Assembly: GCF_025486315.1 (NCBI RefSeq)
Contig: NZ_JAOOPY010000022.1
Location: forward strand, 1 to 64,000
Direction of reading: 5' to 3'
Length of the DNA stretch: 64,000 nt
Origin: Variovorax sp. N23
GTDB taxonomy: Bacteria; Pseudomonadota; Gammaproteobacteria; Burkholderiales; Burkholderiaceae_C
This document shows, piece after piece, positions 8,077 through 20,118 of this stretch. Numbering within the stretch: position 1 is the stretch's first letter; each line of letters opens with the position of its first letter. The translations under genes and the position numbers were made by a program. The notes beneath the pieces are model-generated. The model had not been told where the DNA came from. It saw only the letters and a list, made by a program, of their open reading frames with translations, and made no database searches.

Positions 8077-9053
8077 GCCGCACCTGCCGCGGCGGCCTGC
8101 TTCTGCAGCCCATAGGTCTTGCGATACATCTCCTGCAGATGTTCGCCGGCCGTGCAGGGCGTGTAGCGCGGCGCTTCGCCGACGGGCACGGTGCCGGGCA
8201 CGGGCACGATGCGCGCGAGGTATTCGGGCTCGTAGAAGAAGGGGATGGAATAGCGCGCGGCGCCGCCCGAGAAGGTGTTGCGCACGCGGTGCGGGTTCGA
8301 GTGGTACCGCCCGTTGGTCCAGCGCGGGATCATGTCGCCGAGGTTGACGACGAAGGTGCCTGCCATCGGCGTCGCCGCGACCCAGCTACCGTCGGGCATC
8401 TGCACTTCGAGCCCGCCGTGCGCATCCTGCGCGAGGATGGTGACCGCGCCCCAGTCGGTGTGCGCGCCGGCGCCGAAGGTGCGCTCGTCGGCGCCCTCGG
8501 GGTGGGGCGGGTAGCGCACCATGCGCAGCGTGACCATCGGGTCGCGGCAGGCGGCGTCGAAGTAGTCCTCGGGCAGGTCGAGCGACAGGGCCATCAGCTG
8601 CATGAGGCGCAGCGACAGCGTGTTCATCGCGTCGATGTAGGCCTCGCAGTGCGCGCGCACGTCGGGCAGTTCGGCCGGCCACTGGCTCGGGCCGTAGGTC
8701 TGGTAGCCGGCCGTGACGTAAGGGTGGTCGGCCGGCCAGTCCATGCCGCAGTAGAAGCTCTCCTTGAGGTCGGGCTTCATCGCGGCGTCGAGCGTCTGCG
8801 CGCCCAGGCCTTCGTAGCCGCGCATGATCGGCGAATGCTGGATCGACAGCGCCTCGCGCCGTTCGATCGGCAGCGCCATCAGCTGCCGCGTGATGTCGAA
8901 CTGGCGCTCGACCATCGCGGCGTCGATGCCATGGTGGCGCACGTAGAAGAAGCCCGACGCCATGGCTGCCGAGCGGAATTCGCGCGCCACCTGGGCGCTG
9001 CGCGGACCGCCGGGCGCCAGGGCGCCGGTCAGGTCGAGGACCGGAATGCCCAT
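8073..9053 (-). CDS. Isopenicillin-N-synthase-like Fe(II)/2-oxoglutarate oxygenase
   Basis: A 326-residue non-haem iron oxygenase. The facial triad is visible as H198 and D200 in GAHTDWG and H255 in NPHRVRN, and R267-Y-S269 matches the RxS 2-oxoglutarate anchor. Its N-terminal domain (GFFYVRHHGID) is the DIOX_N type of the IPNS/plant 2-ODD superfamily, which also contains fungal thymine 7-hydroxylase. The start at 9053 (MGIPVLDLTG) gives a standard N-terminus. It follows the binding-protein gene by 14 bases and overlaps the VOC gene, so importer, oxygenase and VOC protein form one transcript. The substrate is unknown. Confidence 0.86.
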   Translation of the reverse strand: MGIPVLDLTGALAPGGPRSAQVAREFRSAAMASGFFYVRHHGIDAAMVERQFDITRQLMALPIERREALSIQHSPIMRGYEGLGAQTLDAAMKPDLKESFYCGMDWPADHPYVTAGYQTYGPSQWPAELPDVRAHCEAYIDAMNTLSLRLMQLMALSLDLPEDYFDAACRDPMVTLRMVRYPPHPEGADERTFGAGAHTDWGAVTILAQDAHGGLEVQMPDGSWVAATPMAGTFVVNLGDMIPRWTNGRYHSNPHRVRNTFSGGAARYSIPFFYEPEYLARIVPVPGTVPVGEAPRYTPCTAGEHLQEMYRKTYGLQKQAAAAGAA

Positions 9054-9067
9054 GACGCGACTCCCCT

Positions 9068-10093
9068 TCAGGCCTTGAGTTGGCGGTCGGTGGCCGACGG
9101 TAGGAACCTGTCGGAGAAGAAGTCCGCCACGCTCGGCGTGCTCTTCAGGCCGAAGGCCGCGACGGTCTCGTCGATGGTGGCCTGCAGGCGCGCAGGGGTC
9201 GCCGCGCCCCAGCCGTTGGCACGCACGTCGGCGGTCTTCATGGTGCCGTCGACGATGAGCTGCAGGCGCTCGGTCTCGATCGCCTGGTTGGCCAGCGGCT
9301 CGCGCGTCTTCACGGCAGCGCCGCCCGCCTTCGGGTCGGCGATGCAGTCGATCCAGCCGCGCGTGGTGGCCTTCACGAAGGCGCGCATCGCGTCGGCCTG
9401 CTCCATGCTCTTCGGGTTGGCGACCAGACCGTTGCCATACGACTTCATGCCGTGGTCGGAGAAGCGGAACACGGTGAGCTGCTCGGCGCCCATGCCGCGC
9501 GCCTTGAGGTTGAGCAGGCCGGTGAAGTAGAAGTAGGCCAGGGCGTCGAAGTCGCCCTTGACGAAGCGCGTGTCGCCGATGTCCGGGGCCACGTTCTCCC
9601 ACTTCACGCCCGAGGGGTCGAAGCCCTGGGCCTTGGCGAAGACGGGGAACAGCTTGCGCGAGGCGTTGAAGGGCTGGCCGAGGATGGTCTTGCCTGCGAG
9701 GTCGGCCGGCTTCTTGATGGCGCCGTCCTTGCGCACGATGATCGAATTGGGGTTCAGGTCGTACTGGATCGCGACGGCCTTGAGCCCGGCCTGCGGGTTG
9801 GCGACGTTGAACTCGATCATCGACGACAGGTCGGCCGAGGCCACGTCGTAGGCGCCGCTGCCGACCAGGCTGATGGCGGCTGTCGAGCCGTTGCCGGTGT
9901 CGATGGCCACGTCGAGGCCCGCGTCCTTGTAGTAGCCGCGCTGGTGCGCCAGCAGGAAGCCGGCACCCGAGGCCTCGACCTTCCAGCCGAGGTTGAACTT
10001 GAAGGGCTTGAGCGAGCCCTGGGCGCGGACGAAGGGCGTGGCGGCGACAAGCGTGCCGGCGCCGGCGGCGCGGAGGAGGGAACGGCGTTGCAT
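9068..10093 (-). CDS. ABC importer substrate-binding protein, NMT1/THI5-like
   Basis: Periplasmic binding protein of 341 residues from the NMT1/SsuA/ThiY group that serves small organic molecules such as pyrimidine precursors, sulfonates and taurine. The N-terminus RRSLLRAAGAGTLVAATPF is a twin-arginine-like signal peptide ending near FVRA-QG, which supports the ATG at 10093 over upstream starts. It is related to the second binding protein at 13717-14742 (shared FKFNLGW/IKFQLDW, GNGS, VGSGAYDVASADL/VASGAYEMGFADL). It has no permease of its own and probably shares the one at 12081-13717. Its promoter region mirrors that of the divergent oxygenase. Confidence 0.84.
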   Translation of the reverse strand: MQRRSLLRAAGAGTLVAATPFVRAQGSLKPFKFNLGWKVEASGAGFLLAHQRGYYKDAGLDVAIDTGNGSTAAISLVGSGAYDVASADLSSMIEFNVANPQAGLKAVAIQYDLNPNSIIVRKDGAIKKPADLAGKTILGQPFNASRKLFPVFAKAQGFDPSGVKWENVAPDIGDTRFVKGDFDALAYFYFTGLLNLKARGMGAEQLTVFRFSDHGMKSYGNGLVANPKSMEQADAMRAFVKATTRGWIDCIADPKAGGAAVKTREPLANQAIETERLQLIVDGTMKTADVRANGWGAATPARLQATIDETVAAFGLKSTPSVADFFSDRFLPSATDRQLKA

Positions 10094-10425
10094 GGAATGC
10101 TTCCTTTGGGAGAACTGCGATGAACGAGCAATTTCCGGGCGGGCGAGCCGCTGAACGCTTCTACTCTGCGTTGGCATTTGCATGATCCGTGCCATTCGAT
10201 GCGCAGCCTGCAAGGCCCGCCGTGCACCACGGCGTGGCATCACCGCCCCAGGCAAGTTCGACTGCGCCACAGGGTCAAAGCGGGGAGTCTTTGCCAGCGC
10301 CGCGTCGACGCGGCATCATCCGCACCCGAGAGTAGAAGCGTTCACCAGCCAGTCGCGTTGCGAGAAGACCTTCAGGGGTTGGCAGGAAATTGCTCTTGAA
10401 GTTTTCAACTTTCAGGACCAAGACC
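10094..10425. promoter_or_regulatory. Divergent promoter region with mirrored sequence boxes
   Basis: No gene is apparent in these 332 bases between the two divergent genes. A 16-base box, AGAGTAGAAGCGTTCA, occurs at 10329-10344 on the plus strand and exactly at 10167-10152 on the minus strand. An 11-base box, GGAAATTGCTC, follows it on each side, at 10385-10395 and 10136-10126. Each gene therefore has the same two boxes in the same orientation; the second box ends about 30 bases before both start codons. This looks like a duplicated promoter/operator that co-regulates the oxygenase and the binding protein. Confidence 0.7.
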
Positions 10426-11430
10426 ATGACCGCTGCAACGCCCCCCGTCGGCTACGACCTCACCGAGCTCCAGAGAGAAACGCGCATGGGCGCGATGGGC
10501 TCCATCAACACGACGCGCGACATCCGCCGCATCGACCTGTCCGACTTCGAGGCCCGCAAGGCCGAGATCGCCGACCAGCTCTGGGACGCGGCCGTCGACG
10601 TCGGCTTCTTCCAGCTCGTCCACCACGGCATCGACCTCGGCGAGATCCGCGGCGCCTTCGACATGGCCGAGCGCTTCTTCGCACTGCCCGAGAGCGTCAA
10701 ACGCCAGTACCCGTTGAAGAAGGCGCTCAACGCCGGCTGGGAAAGCCGGGCACAGGTGCGGCCGTCCACGGGCACGCCGGACCAGAAGGAGAGCTACCAG
10801 ATCACCCGCCCGCACATGGGCGAGCTCTTTCCCACCGACGAAGAGCTGCCGGGCTTCGTCGAGAAGATGCTGCGCTTCGAGCGCCAGAGCTGGGAGATCG
10901 CCATGCGCGTGCTCTCATGCTTCGCCTACAAGCTGGGCTTCGACGACGAATTCTTCACCCGTGCGCACGACCAGGGCCAACCCAGCTACCAGAGCACGCT
11001 GCGCCTGCTGCATTACTACGCGATCCCCGCCGAGGTGCAGGACAAGCTCGACCTGTGGCGCGCCGGTGCCCACACCGACTTCGACTGCCTGACGCTGCTG
11101 TACCAGCGCCAGGGGCAGGGCGGCCTCGAGGTCTGCCCGGGCAAGGAGATGGACGCGCAGGAATGGACGCCGATCCCGCCCGACGGCGACGCCATCACCT
11201 GCAACATCGGCGACATGCTGATGCGCTGGAGCGACGACCAGCTGCCGAGCAACTTCCACCGCGTGAAGAACCCGCTGCCGGGCGAGTACATGGGCCCGCG
11301 CTACAGCATCGCCTTCTTCGCGCAGGCCAACCGCGACGCCCTCATCGAAAGCCCCGGCAAGACGCACCCGCCGATCACGGCCGGCGACTTTCTGAACCAG
11401 CGCGTCGCGGCGAACTTCAAGGCGTACTGA
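10426..11430 (+). CDS. Isopenicillin-N-synthase-like Fe(II)/2-oxoglutarate oxygenase (second copy)
   Basis: A 334-residue non-haem iron oxygenase, divergently transcribed from the importer binding protein. The iron triad is H216 and D218 in AGAHTDFDCLTLL and H278 in SNFHRVKN; R292-Y-S294 is the 2-oxoglutarate anchor. It belongs to the same superfamily as the product of 8073-9053 but is clearly diverged, so the two enzymes probably do different or successive oxidations. The ATG at 10426 was preferred to one 36 bases upstream because the latter lies in the regulatory box region. Shared promoter boxes tie it to the importer. Confidence 0.86.
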   Translation: MTAATPPVGYDLTELQRETRMGAMGSINTTRDIRRIDLSDFEARKAEIADQLWDAAVDVGFFQLVHHGIDLGEIRGAFDMAERFFALPESVKRQYPLKKALNAGWESRAQVRPSTGTPDQKESYQITRPHMGELFPTDEELPGFVEKMLRFERQSWEIAMRVLSCFAYKLGFDDEFFTRAHDQGQPSYQSTLRLLHYYAIPAEVQDKLDLWRAGAHTDFDCLTLLYQRQGQGGLEVCPGKEMDAQEWTPIPPDGDAITCNIGDMLMRWSDDQLPSNFHRVKNPLPGEYMGPRYSIAFFAQANRDALIESPGKTHPPITAGDFLNQRVAANFKAY

Positions 11431-11986
11431 GCGGGTCCACCGTCGCGTGGCTCAGCACGCGGCCGTCGCCGATGAAGGCCTCGCCGACGAGCATGCGGAA
11501 GGCCACACCCGGCTGCAGGCGCGCCAGTGCCGCGGCCGGCGCACGGAACTCGACCGGCAGTGTCTGTAAGGTGCCGCGCCGGAACGACCCGCCCGGCGCC
11601 ACCTGCCAGCGCGCCGAGAAGCCCTCGTTGCCCACCACCAGCGCGCAATGGTGCTCGCCCTCGGCGATCGGGATGTCTTCGGCCGGAACGCCCGCGGGGC
11701 GCAGGGTCAGCTCGACCCGGGCATGTGCCGCGAACGGCCGATCCTCGAAGGCGATCGGCTCCGGCGCGGCCGTTCCGGCGACGGGTGCCGCAGCGGGTCG
11801 CTTGACCTTGGAGATCAGCCAGGCGATCACGTTGCCGATGACCGGGATCCACAGCAGCATCAGCAGCGTGCCGACATCGCGCTGCGTGGTGCCGGGCGCC
11901 GACAGGTGCCGGAGCACCGCGCCGCCGAGGGCGACGCAAAGAAGAAGGACGACGATGAGTCGGCGGCGGGCTTGGATCTGGGTCAC
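11417..11986 (-). CDS. Hypothetical membrane protein with two N-terminal helices
   Basis: I do not recognise this family. From the GTG at 11986 it gives 189 residues: a short basic start (TQIQARRRL), a first hydrophobic helix (IVVLLLCVALGGAVL), a second (VGTLLMLLWIPVIGNVIAWLI), then a soluble beta-rich domain with RVELTLRPAGVPAEDIPIAE and FSARWQVAPGGSFRRGTLQ. No ATG is available near the apparent start. Its end overlaps the end of the oxygenase gene by 14 bases (tail-to-tail). It is co-directional with, and downstream of, the ABC permease, with a 94-base gap, so it may not belong to that operon. Confidence 0.6.
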   Translation of the reverse strand: MTQIQARRRLIVVLLLCVALGGAVLRHLSAPGTTQRDVGTLLMLLWIPVIGNVIAWLISKVKRPAAAPVAGTAAPEPIAFEDRPFAAHARVELTLRPAGVPAEDIPIAEGEHHCALVVGNEGFSARWQVAPGGSFRRGTLQTLPVEFRAPAAALARLQPGVAFRMLVGEAFIGDGRVLSHATVDPLSTP

Positions 11987-12080
11987 GGGCGAGGGGGCGA
12001 AGAGGCGAAGGGCGGGGCGATGGTCACGGCGGGAGCCCGCACTGTAACCACCCCCGCCATCGCGTGCGGCCAGGCCGCGC

Positions 12081-12854
12081 CTATTCGCCCTGCGAACCCC
12101 GATGCGCCCAGCCGGTGGTGCGCTTCTCGATGACGCTGAAGAGTTCGTACATGCCCATCGCCATCGCACCCACCACCATCAGGCCGGCGAAGGCCAGGCC
12201 CATCTGCATGGCCGAGCCGGCGGAGATGAGCAGGTAGCCGATGCCTTCGTTCGCGGCGGTCATCTCGCTCACCGTGGTGCCGACGAAGGCCAGCGTGATC
12301 GCGACCTTGAGCGACGCGAAGAAGTAGGGCATGGAGCGCGGCAGGCCGATCTTCATCAACACGTCCCAGCGCTTGGCGCCCAGCACGCGCAGCACGTCTT
12401 CCAGCTCGGGTTCGAGCGTGGCCAGGCCGGTCGCGATGTTCACCATGATCGGGAAGAAGCTGATCAGGAAGGCCGTGAGGATGGCCGGGCCGACGCCGAT
12501 GCCGAACCACACCACCAGGATCGGCACGAAGGCCGCCTTGGGCAACGCGTTGAAGGCCGTCATCAGCGGGTACATCGCCGCGTAGGCCAGGCGCGAGCTG
12601 CCGATGACGAAGCCCAGCAGCACGCCCACCACGATCGCCAGGCCGAAGCCCGCCATCGTCACCCAGAAGGTGCGCCAAGCGTGGCCCGCGATGATTTCCT
12701 TGTACTCCCAGAACTGTTCCCAGATGCGCGAGGGGCTCGGGAAGATGAAGTCCGACACACCGAAGCCGCGGCAGACGATCTCCCACAGCAGCAGCACCGC
12801 GATCAGCAGGAACCAGGGCGACCAGCGCTCGATCTGCTTGCTGTTCTTCATCAT
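12081..12854 (-). CDS. ABC transporter permease (SsuC/TauC/ThiX-like)
   Basis: Integral membrane subunit of 257 residues with about six helices and the coupling motif EDVLRVLGAKRWDVLMKIGLP, which contacts the ATPase. It belongs to the BPD_transp_1 group used with NMT1-type binding proteins. The start MMKNSK at 12854 overlaps the ATPase stop codon (ATGA). As the only permease in the island it probably serves both binding proteins. The cargo is not determined; pyrimidine- or purine-like bases are one option given the neighbouring oxygenases and purine genes. Confidence 0.87.
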   Translation of the reverse strand: MMKNSKQIERWSPWFLLIAVLLLWEIVCRGFGVSDFIFPSPSRIWEQFWEYKEIIAGHAWRTFWVTMAGFGLAIVVGVLLGFVIGSSRLAYAAMYPLMTAFNALPKAAFVPILVVWFGIGVGPAILTAFLISFFPIMVNIATGLATLEPELEDVLRVLGAKRWDVLMKIGLPRSMPYFFASLKVAITLAFVGTTVSEMTAANEGIGYLLISAGSAMQMGLAFAGLMVVGAMAMGMYELFSVIEKRTTGWAHRGSQGE

Positions 12855-13717
12855 GAGGCGGCTCCTGCGGCCGCGGTCTGCGCCTGGCTGATGCCGGTGT
12901 TCCGGATGGCCCCGATGTGCCCGCGCAGCTCCAGCACGATGTCGGTGAACTCCTTGGTGTAGGTCACTTCCAGCTCGCGCGGGCGCGGCAGTTCGATCTC
13001 GCGCTTGACCACGAAGCGGCCGGGCGACTTGCTCATCACGTAGACCGTGTCGGCCAGGAACACCGATTCGCGCAGGTCGTGCGTCACCAGGATCACGTTG
13101 AACTGCTGCTCGGTCCAGAGGTCGCGCAGGATGCACCACAGCTCCTCGCGCGTGAACGCGTCGAGCGCGCCGAAGGGCTCGTCGAGCAGCAGCATCTTCG
13201 GCTCGTGGATGAGCGCGCGGCAGATGCTGGCGCGCTGCTGCATGCCGCCGGAGAGCTGCCAGGGAAACTTGTCTTCATAGCCTGCAAGGCCGACCTTCTG
13301 CAGCAGCTTGCGTGCGCGCTCGACGTATTCCTTGCGCTTGGCCTTGAAGTTCGAGCGGTAGGGCTCGACGATCTCCAGCGGCAGCAGCACGTTGTCGACC
13401 GTGGTGCGCCAGGGCAGCAGCGACGGCGCCTGGAAGGCCATGCCCGAGATCTTCAGCGGGCCGGTGACGGGCGCGCCGTCGATGCGGATGCGGCCCATCG
13501 ACGGCATCTTCAGGCCGGTGGTGAGCTTCATGAAGGTCGACTTGCCGCAGCCCGACGGGCCGACGATGGCGATGAACTCGCCGCGCTTGACCTTCAGGTC
13601 GATCGCCTCGACCGCGAAGTGGTTCTCGCGCAGCAGTTCTTCGTTGTAGGCGAGCCAGACGTCCTGGAAGTCGACAAAGGGCGCAGATGTGGCGACAGCG
13701 CTGGCGTTGTCGGCCAT
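12851..13717 (-). CDS. ABC transporter ATP-binding protein (SsuB/TauB/ThiZ-like)
   Basis: A 288-residue ATPase with Walker A GPSGCGKST (53-61), Q-loop AFQAPSLLPW, signature LSGGMQQR (155-162), Walker B LLLDEP (176-181) and switch HDLRES. It belongs to the nitrate/sulfonate/taurine-type ATPase group. Its ATG at 13717 shares one base with the TAA of the binding-protein gene (TAATG), and its TGA overlaps the permease start, so binding protein, ATPase and permease are tightly coupled in that order. Confidence 0.9.
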   Translation of the reverse strand: MADNASAVATSAPFVDFQDVWLAYNEELLRENHFAVEAIDLKVKRGEFIAIVGPSGCGKSTFMKLTTGLKMPSMGRIRIDGAPVTGPLKISGMAFQAPSLLPWRTTVDNVLLPLEIVEPYRSNFKAKRKEYVERARKLLQKVGLAGYEDKFPWQLSGGMQQRASICRALIHEPKMLLLDEPFGALDAFTREELWCILRDLWTEQQFNVILVTHDLRESVFLADTVYVMSKSPGRFVVKREIELPRPRELEVTYTKEFTDIVLELRGHIGAIRNTGISQAQTAAAGAAS

Positions 13718-14742
13718 TACTTCTTGAGGATGTTGAGTTCGGCCGCGCTCGGCAGCATCGTGCCGTTCCAGACGGCATCGGGGTTCACGCGCGACTTGGT
13801 GTTGAACGCGTCCGACACCTGCGAGGCCATCAGCGCCAGGCGGCCGGCGTTGACGGTGCCGAAGCCTTCGGCCTTGGCGTCGGGGCTGTTGATCACGGTG
13901 TCGATGGCCAGTTGCAGGCGGCGCGTCTCGAGCTTGGAATCGATGATGCCGTCGCGCGCCTTCACCGACTCGATCGCCACCGCCGGGTTGGCGATGACTT
14001 CCTTCGCGCCCTTGGCGAAGGCCGAGAGGAATTTCTTCACCGCGGCCGGGTTCTCCTTGATGAGCTTGGGCGACGCGATGATCACGTTGCCGTAGAGCTT
14101 CACGCCGTAGTCGGGGTAAGGCAGCACCACCACGTCCGACGCCTTGGCGCCGCGCGCTTCGAGGTTCAGCAGCGAGGTGAAGGTGAAGCCGGTGATGGCG
14201 TCGATGTCGCCGCGCATCAGCATGGTCTCGCGCAGCGTCGGGTCCATGGCGGTCCATTGCACGGCGCCGATGTTGTTGGCCTTGGCGAAGATCGGGAAGG
14301 CGCGGCGGCCGGCGTCGAACACCGGCGCGCCCAGCTTCTTGCCCGCCAGGTCGGCCGGCTTGGTGATGCCGCTCTTCTTGAGCGCCATGACCGAGGCCGG
14401 CGTGTTGTTGTAGACCATCATGACCGCGACCGGCTTGTTCGGGCTGTCGGGGTTGTTGGCATGGAATTCCATCAGGGCGGCCAGGTCGGCGAAGCCCATC
14501 TCGTAGGCGCCCGAGGCCACGCGCGTGACCGTGCCGCCCGAGCCGTTGCCCGCGTCGATGGTCACGTCGAGGCCGGCCGCCTTGAAGTAGCCCTTGGCGG
14601 CCGGGTGCAGGAACAGCGCGGCCGGACCTTCGAAGCGCCAATCGAGCTGGAACTTGATCGGGGTCTGCGCCTGTGCGGCACCGACGCCGAAGCAGAGCGC
14701 CGAGGCGGCGAGGAAGGACTGGAGCAGGTGGCGCTTGTTCAT
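13717..14742 (-). CDS. ABC importer substrate-binding protein, NMT1/THI5-like (second copy)
   Basis: Periplasmic binding protein of 341 residues, the same length as its relative at 9068-10093. The Sec signal peptide MNKRHLLQSFLAASALCFG ends near AQAQ, which fixes the start at 14742; upstream codons are not signal-like. The mature part has IKFQLDWRFEGPAALFL and a long NMT1 domain. It heads the operon for the ATPase and permease. Duplicated binding proteins with one membrane complex suggest two related substrates, or one substrate bound under different conditions. Confidence 0.86.
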   Translation of the reverse strand: MNKRHLLQSFLAASALCFGVGAAQAQTPIKFQLDWRFEGPAALFLHPAAKGYFKAAGLDVTIDAGNGSGGTVTRVASGAYEMGFADLAALMEFHANNPDSPNKPVAVMMVYNNTPASVMALKKSGITKPADLAGKKLGAPVFDAGRRAFPIFAKANNIGAVQWTAMDPTLRETMLMRGDIDAITGFTFTSLLNLEARGAKASDVVVLPYPDYGVKLYGNVIIASPKLIKENPAAVKKFLSAFAKGAKEVIANPAVAIESVKARDGIIDSKLETRRLQLAIDTVINSPDAKAEGFGTVNAGRLALMASQVSDAFNTKSRVNPDAVWNGTMLPSAAELNILKK

Positions 14743-14770
14743 GGGCGGGGTCTCTTTGCAATGGAATGTC

Positions 14771-14791
14771 ACCGATTCAAGCAATATCGGT
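14771..14791. promoter_or_regulatory. Inverted repeat upstream of the ABC operon
   Basis: ACCGAT (14771-14776) and ATCGGT (14786-14791) flank nine bases, about 29 bases upstream of the binding-protein start. Read on the minus strand, the centre contains ATTGCTTGAA, which resembles the GGAAATTGCTC/TTGAA portion of the boxes in the divergent oxygenase promoter. It is a candidate operator only. Confidence 0.35.
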
Positions 14792-14856
14792 GCCCGCACG
14801 CCATTGGTGCGAACCTCCATCTTGTCCCAAATGGGTGCGCTGACGACGCGCCAATG

Positions 14857-14891
14857 AAAACGCCCCGGCAGGCGCACCATGCCGGGGCGTT
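14857..14891 (-). terminator. Intrinsic terminator of maeB
   Basis: A 12-bp perfect stem (AACGCCCCGGCA at 14859-14870 with TGCCGGGGCGTT at 14880-14891) encloses a nine-base loop. Read on the minus strand it starts 17 bases after the malic enzyme stop codon and runs into a short T run (14860-14857). Confidence 0.8.
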
Positions 14892-14907
14892 GATCACCCG
14901 TGGCGCA

Positions 14908-17208
<2,301 letters not shown>

Positions 17209-17263
17209 GGGGGCTCTCCGTTCGATGTCGCAAAAAACAGAGAGAGGCTACCCCAAAGCCGTG

Positions 17264-17279
17264 TCCCCCTGCAGGGGGA
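17264..17279. repeat. Palindromic hairpin between maeB and the AI-2E permease gene
   Basis: TCCCCCTGCAGGGGGA is a perfect 16-base palindrome, followed by a C-run/G-run stretch to about 17298. It resembles the C-run/CTCAA/G-run hairpin of the dispersed repeats at 3494 and 53121. It lies downstream of the permease stop codon on the minus strand and may act as a terminator or be a reduced copy of that repeat. Confidence 0.5.
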
Positions 17280-17306
17280 ACCCCCGGAGGGGCGACCGCG
17301 CGCGCG

Positions 17307-18401
17307 TCACAGGGGCGGCGCGCTGTCCTTGTCGCCGACGGCGGTATCGGCGCTCTCGTTCGAGGCCACGAACAGGCTCCACACCGCCATGAAGAGCGCG
17401 GCGACCACGGGCCCGATCACGAAGCCATTGATGCCGAACAGCGCCATGCCGCCGATGGTCGAGATCAGCACCACGTAATCGGGCATCTGCGTGTCCTTGC
17501 CCACCAGCAGCGGGCGCAGGATGTTGTCGATCAGGCCGATCACGAAGACGCCTACGAAGACCAGGCCGAGGCCCTTGGCGATCGCTCCCGTGGCCAGGAA
17601 ATAGATGGCCACCGGGGCCCAGATCAGCGCCGCACCCACGGCCGGCAGCAGCGATAGGAAGGCCATCACCACGCCCCACAGCAGCGCGCCCTGCACGCCG
17701 AGCACCGCCAGGGCGATGCCGCCGATGGTGCCCTGCACACCAGCGACCACCACGTTGCCCTTGACCGTCGCACGGATCACGGTGGTGAACTTGTTGAGCA
17801 GGTAGTGCGTGTGCGGGCGGGCCAGCGGCAGCGCTTCGCGGATCGTCCTGGACAGGTCGGCCCCGTCGCGCAGCAGGAAGAACAGCAGGTAGAGCATCAC
17901 GAAGAAGCTCACCACGAAATCGAAGGTGTTCTGGCCGATGCTCAGCGCCTGCTGGGCAATCATCTGCGAGCCCTGCGCCGCCGTGGTGGACAGCTTCGAC
18001 AACAGCGCCTCCATGTTGCCCAGCCCGAAGCGGTCAAGGAGATTCAGCAGTGGCCGCGGCAGCGCGCCGACCACCTGCTGGAAGTAATTGACGAAGTTGA
18101 GCTCGCCCGTGCGGATGCGCTGCGTGACGGTGGACACGTCCTGCACCAGCGATGCGGCGATCATCGACAGCGGCAGGAACACGATCACCAGGCAGATCCC
18201 GAGGGTGGCGAGCGCCGCCAGCGTGCGCCGCTGCTTGCCCATCTTCGCCAGCAGCCGCTTGTAGAGCGGGTTGAAGAGGATGGCCAGGGCCACGCCCCAC
18301 AGCACCGCGCCCCCGAAGGGCAGCAGTATCCAGAAGAAGGCGACCGTGACGGCCGCCAGCAGGAAGAGGAAGAAGCCGCGCTGGAGTTGGGGAGAGATCA
18401 T
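17307..18401 (-). CDS. AI-2E family transporter (TqsA/PerM-like)
   Basis: A 364-residue inner-membrane protein with about eight helices: two near the N-terminus, a soluble amphipathic segment (about 65-145), then a helix-rich C-terminal half with LLPAVGAALIWAPVAIYFL and IDNILRPLLVGKDTQMP, the signature region of the AI-2E/PerM family. Members export diverse small compounds or ions; an autoinducer-2 role is known only for a few. The ATG at 18401 follows the hydrophobicity pattern better than one 45 bases upstream. It stands alone. Confidence 0.85.
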   Translation of the reverse strand: MISPQLQRGFFLFLLAAVTVAFFWILLPFGGAVLWGVALAILFNPLYKRLLAKMGKQRRTLAALATLGICLVIVFLPLSMIAASLVQDVSTVTQRIRTGELNFVNYFQQVVGALPRPLLNLLDRFGLGNMEALLSKLSTTAAQGSQMIAQQALSIGQNTFDFVVSFFVMLYLLFFLLRDGADLSRTIREALPLARPHTHYLLNKFTTVIRATVKGNVVVAGVQGTIGGIALAVLGVQGALLWGVVMAFLSLLPAVGAALIWAPVAIYFLATGAIAKGLGLVFVGVFVIGLIDNILRPLLVGKDTQMPDYVVLISTIGGMALFGINGFVIGPVVAALFMAVWSLFVASNESADTAVGDKDSAPPL

Positions 18402-18513
18402 GGGCGCCTCGACTGTAGCCGAGGCGGGCGCCGTTGCCCCGCGCACGATGCCACGAAAGCGTCAGCACAGACCGCGACCGCGCGTGGGCGGCCGGGCCCG
18501 CGGGCAGGCCCGC

Positions 18514-20001
<1,488 letters not shown>

Positions 20002-20118
20002 GGGAGGCTCCTGAACGATGGCCGGCGGACGGGCCGAAGGGGATGAATCGCCGCGAGGATAGGGTTTCACGTCAGATCGATAAAGCCGGACAATCGAATA
20101 AATCAATCAGGATTCACG
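20002..20118. promoter_or_regulatory. Divergent promoter of NCS2 permease and LysR genes
   Basis: The half nearest the LysR gene is clearly AT-richer than its surroundings (ATCGATAAAG, ATCGAATAAATCAATC, about 20073-20108), where promoters and a LysR-binding site would be expected. I see no clean long palindrome, and no TGTATACA site. Confidence 0.4.

Noticed and set aside
8073..9602. Possible N-terminal extension of the oxygenase at 8073-9053 to 509 codons
   Set aside because: The extra codons lie out of frame within the binding-protein gene and do not resemble any protein; the ATG at 9053 starts the conserved domain.
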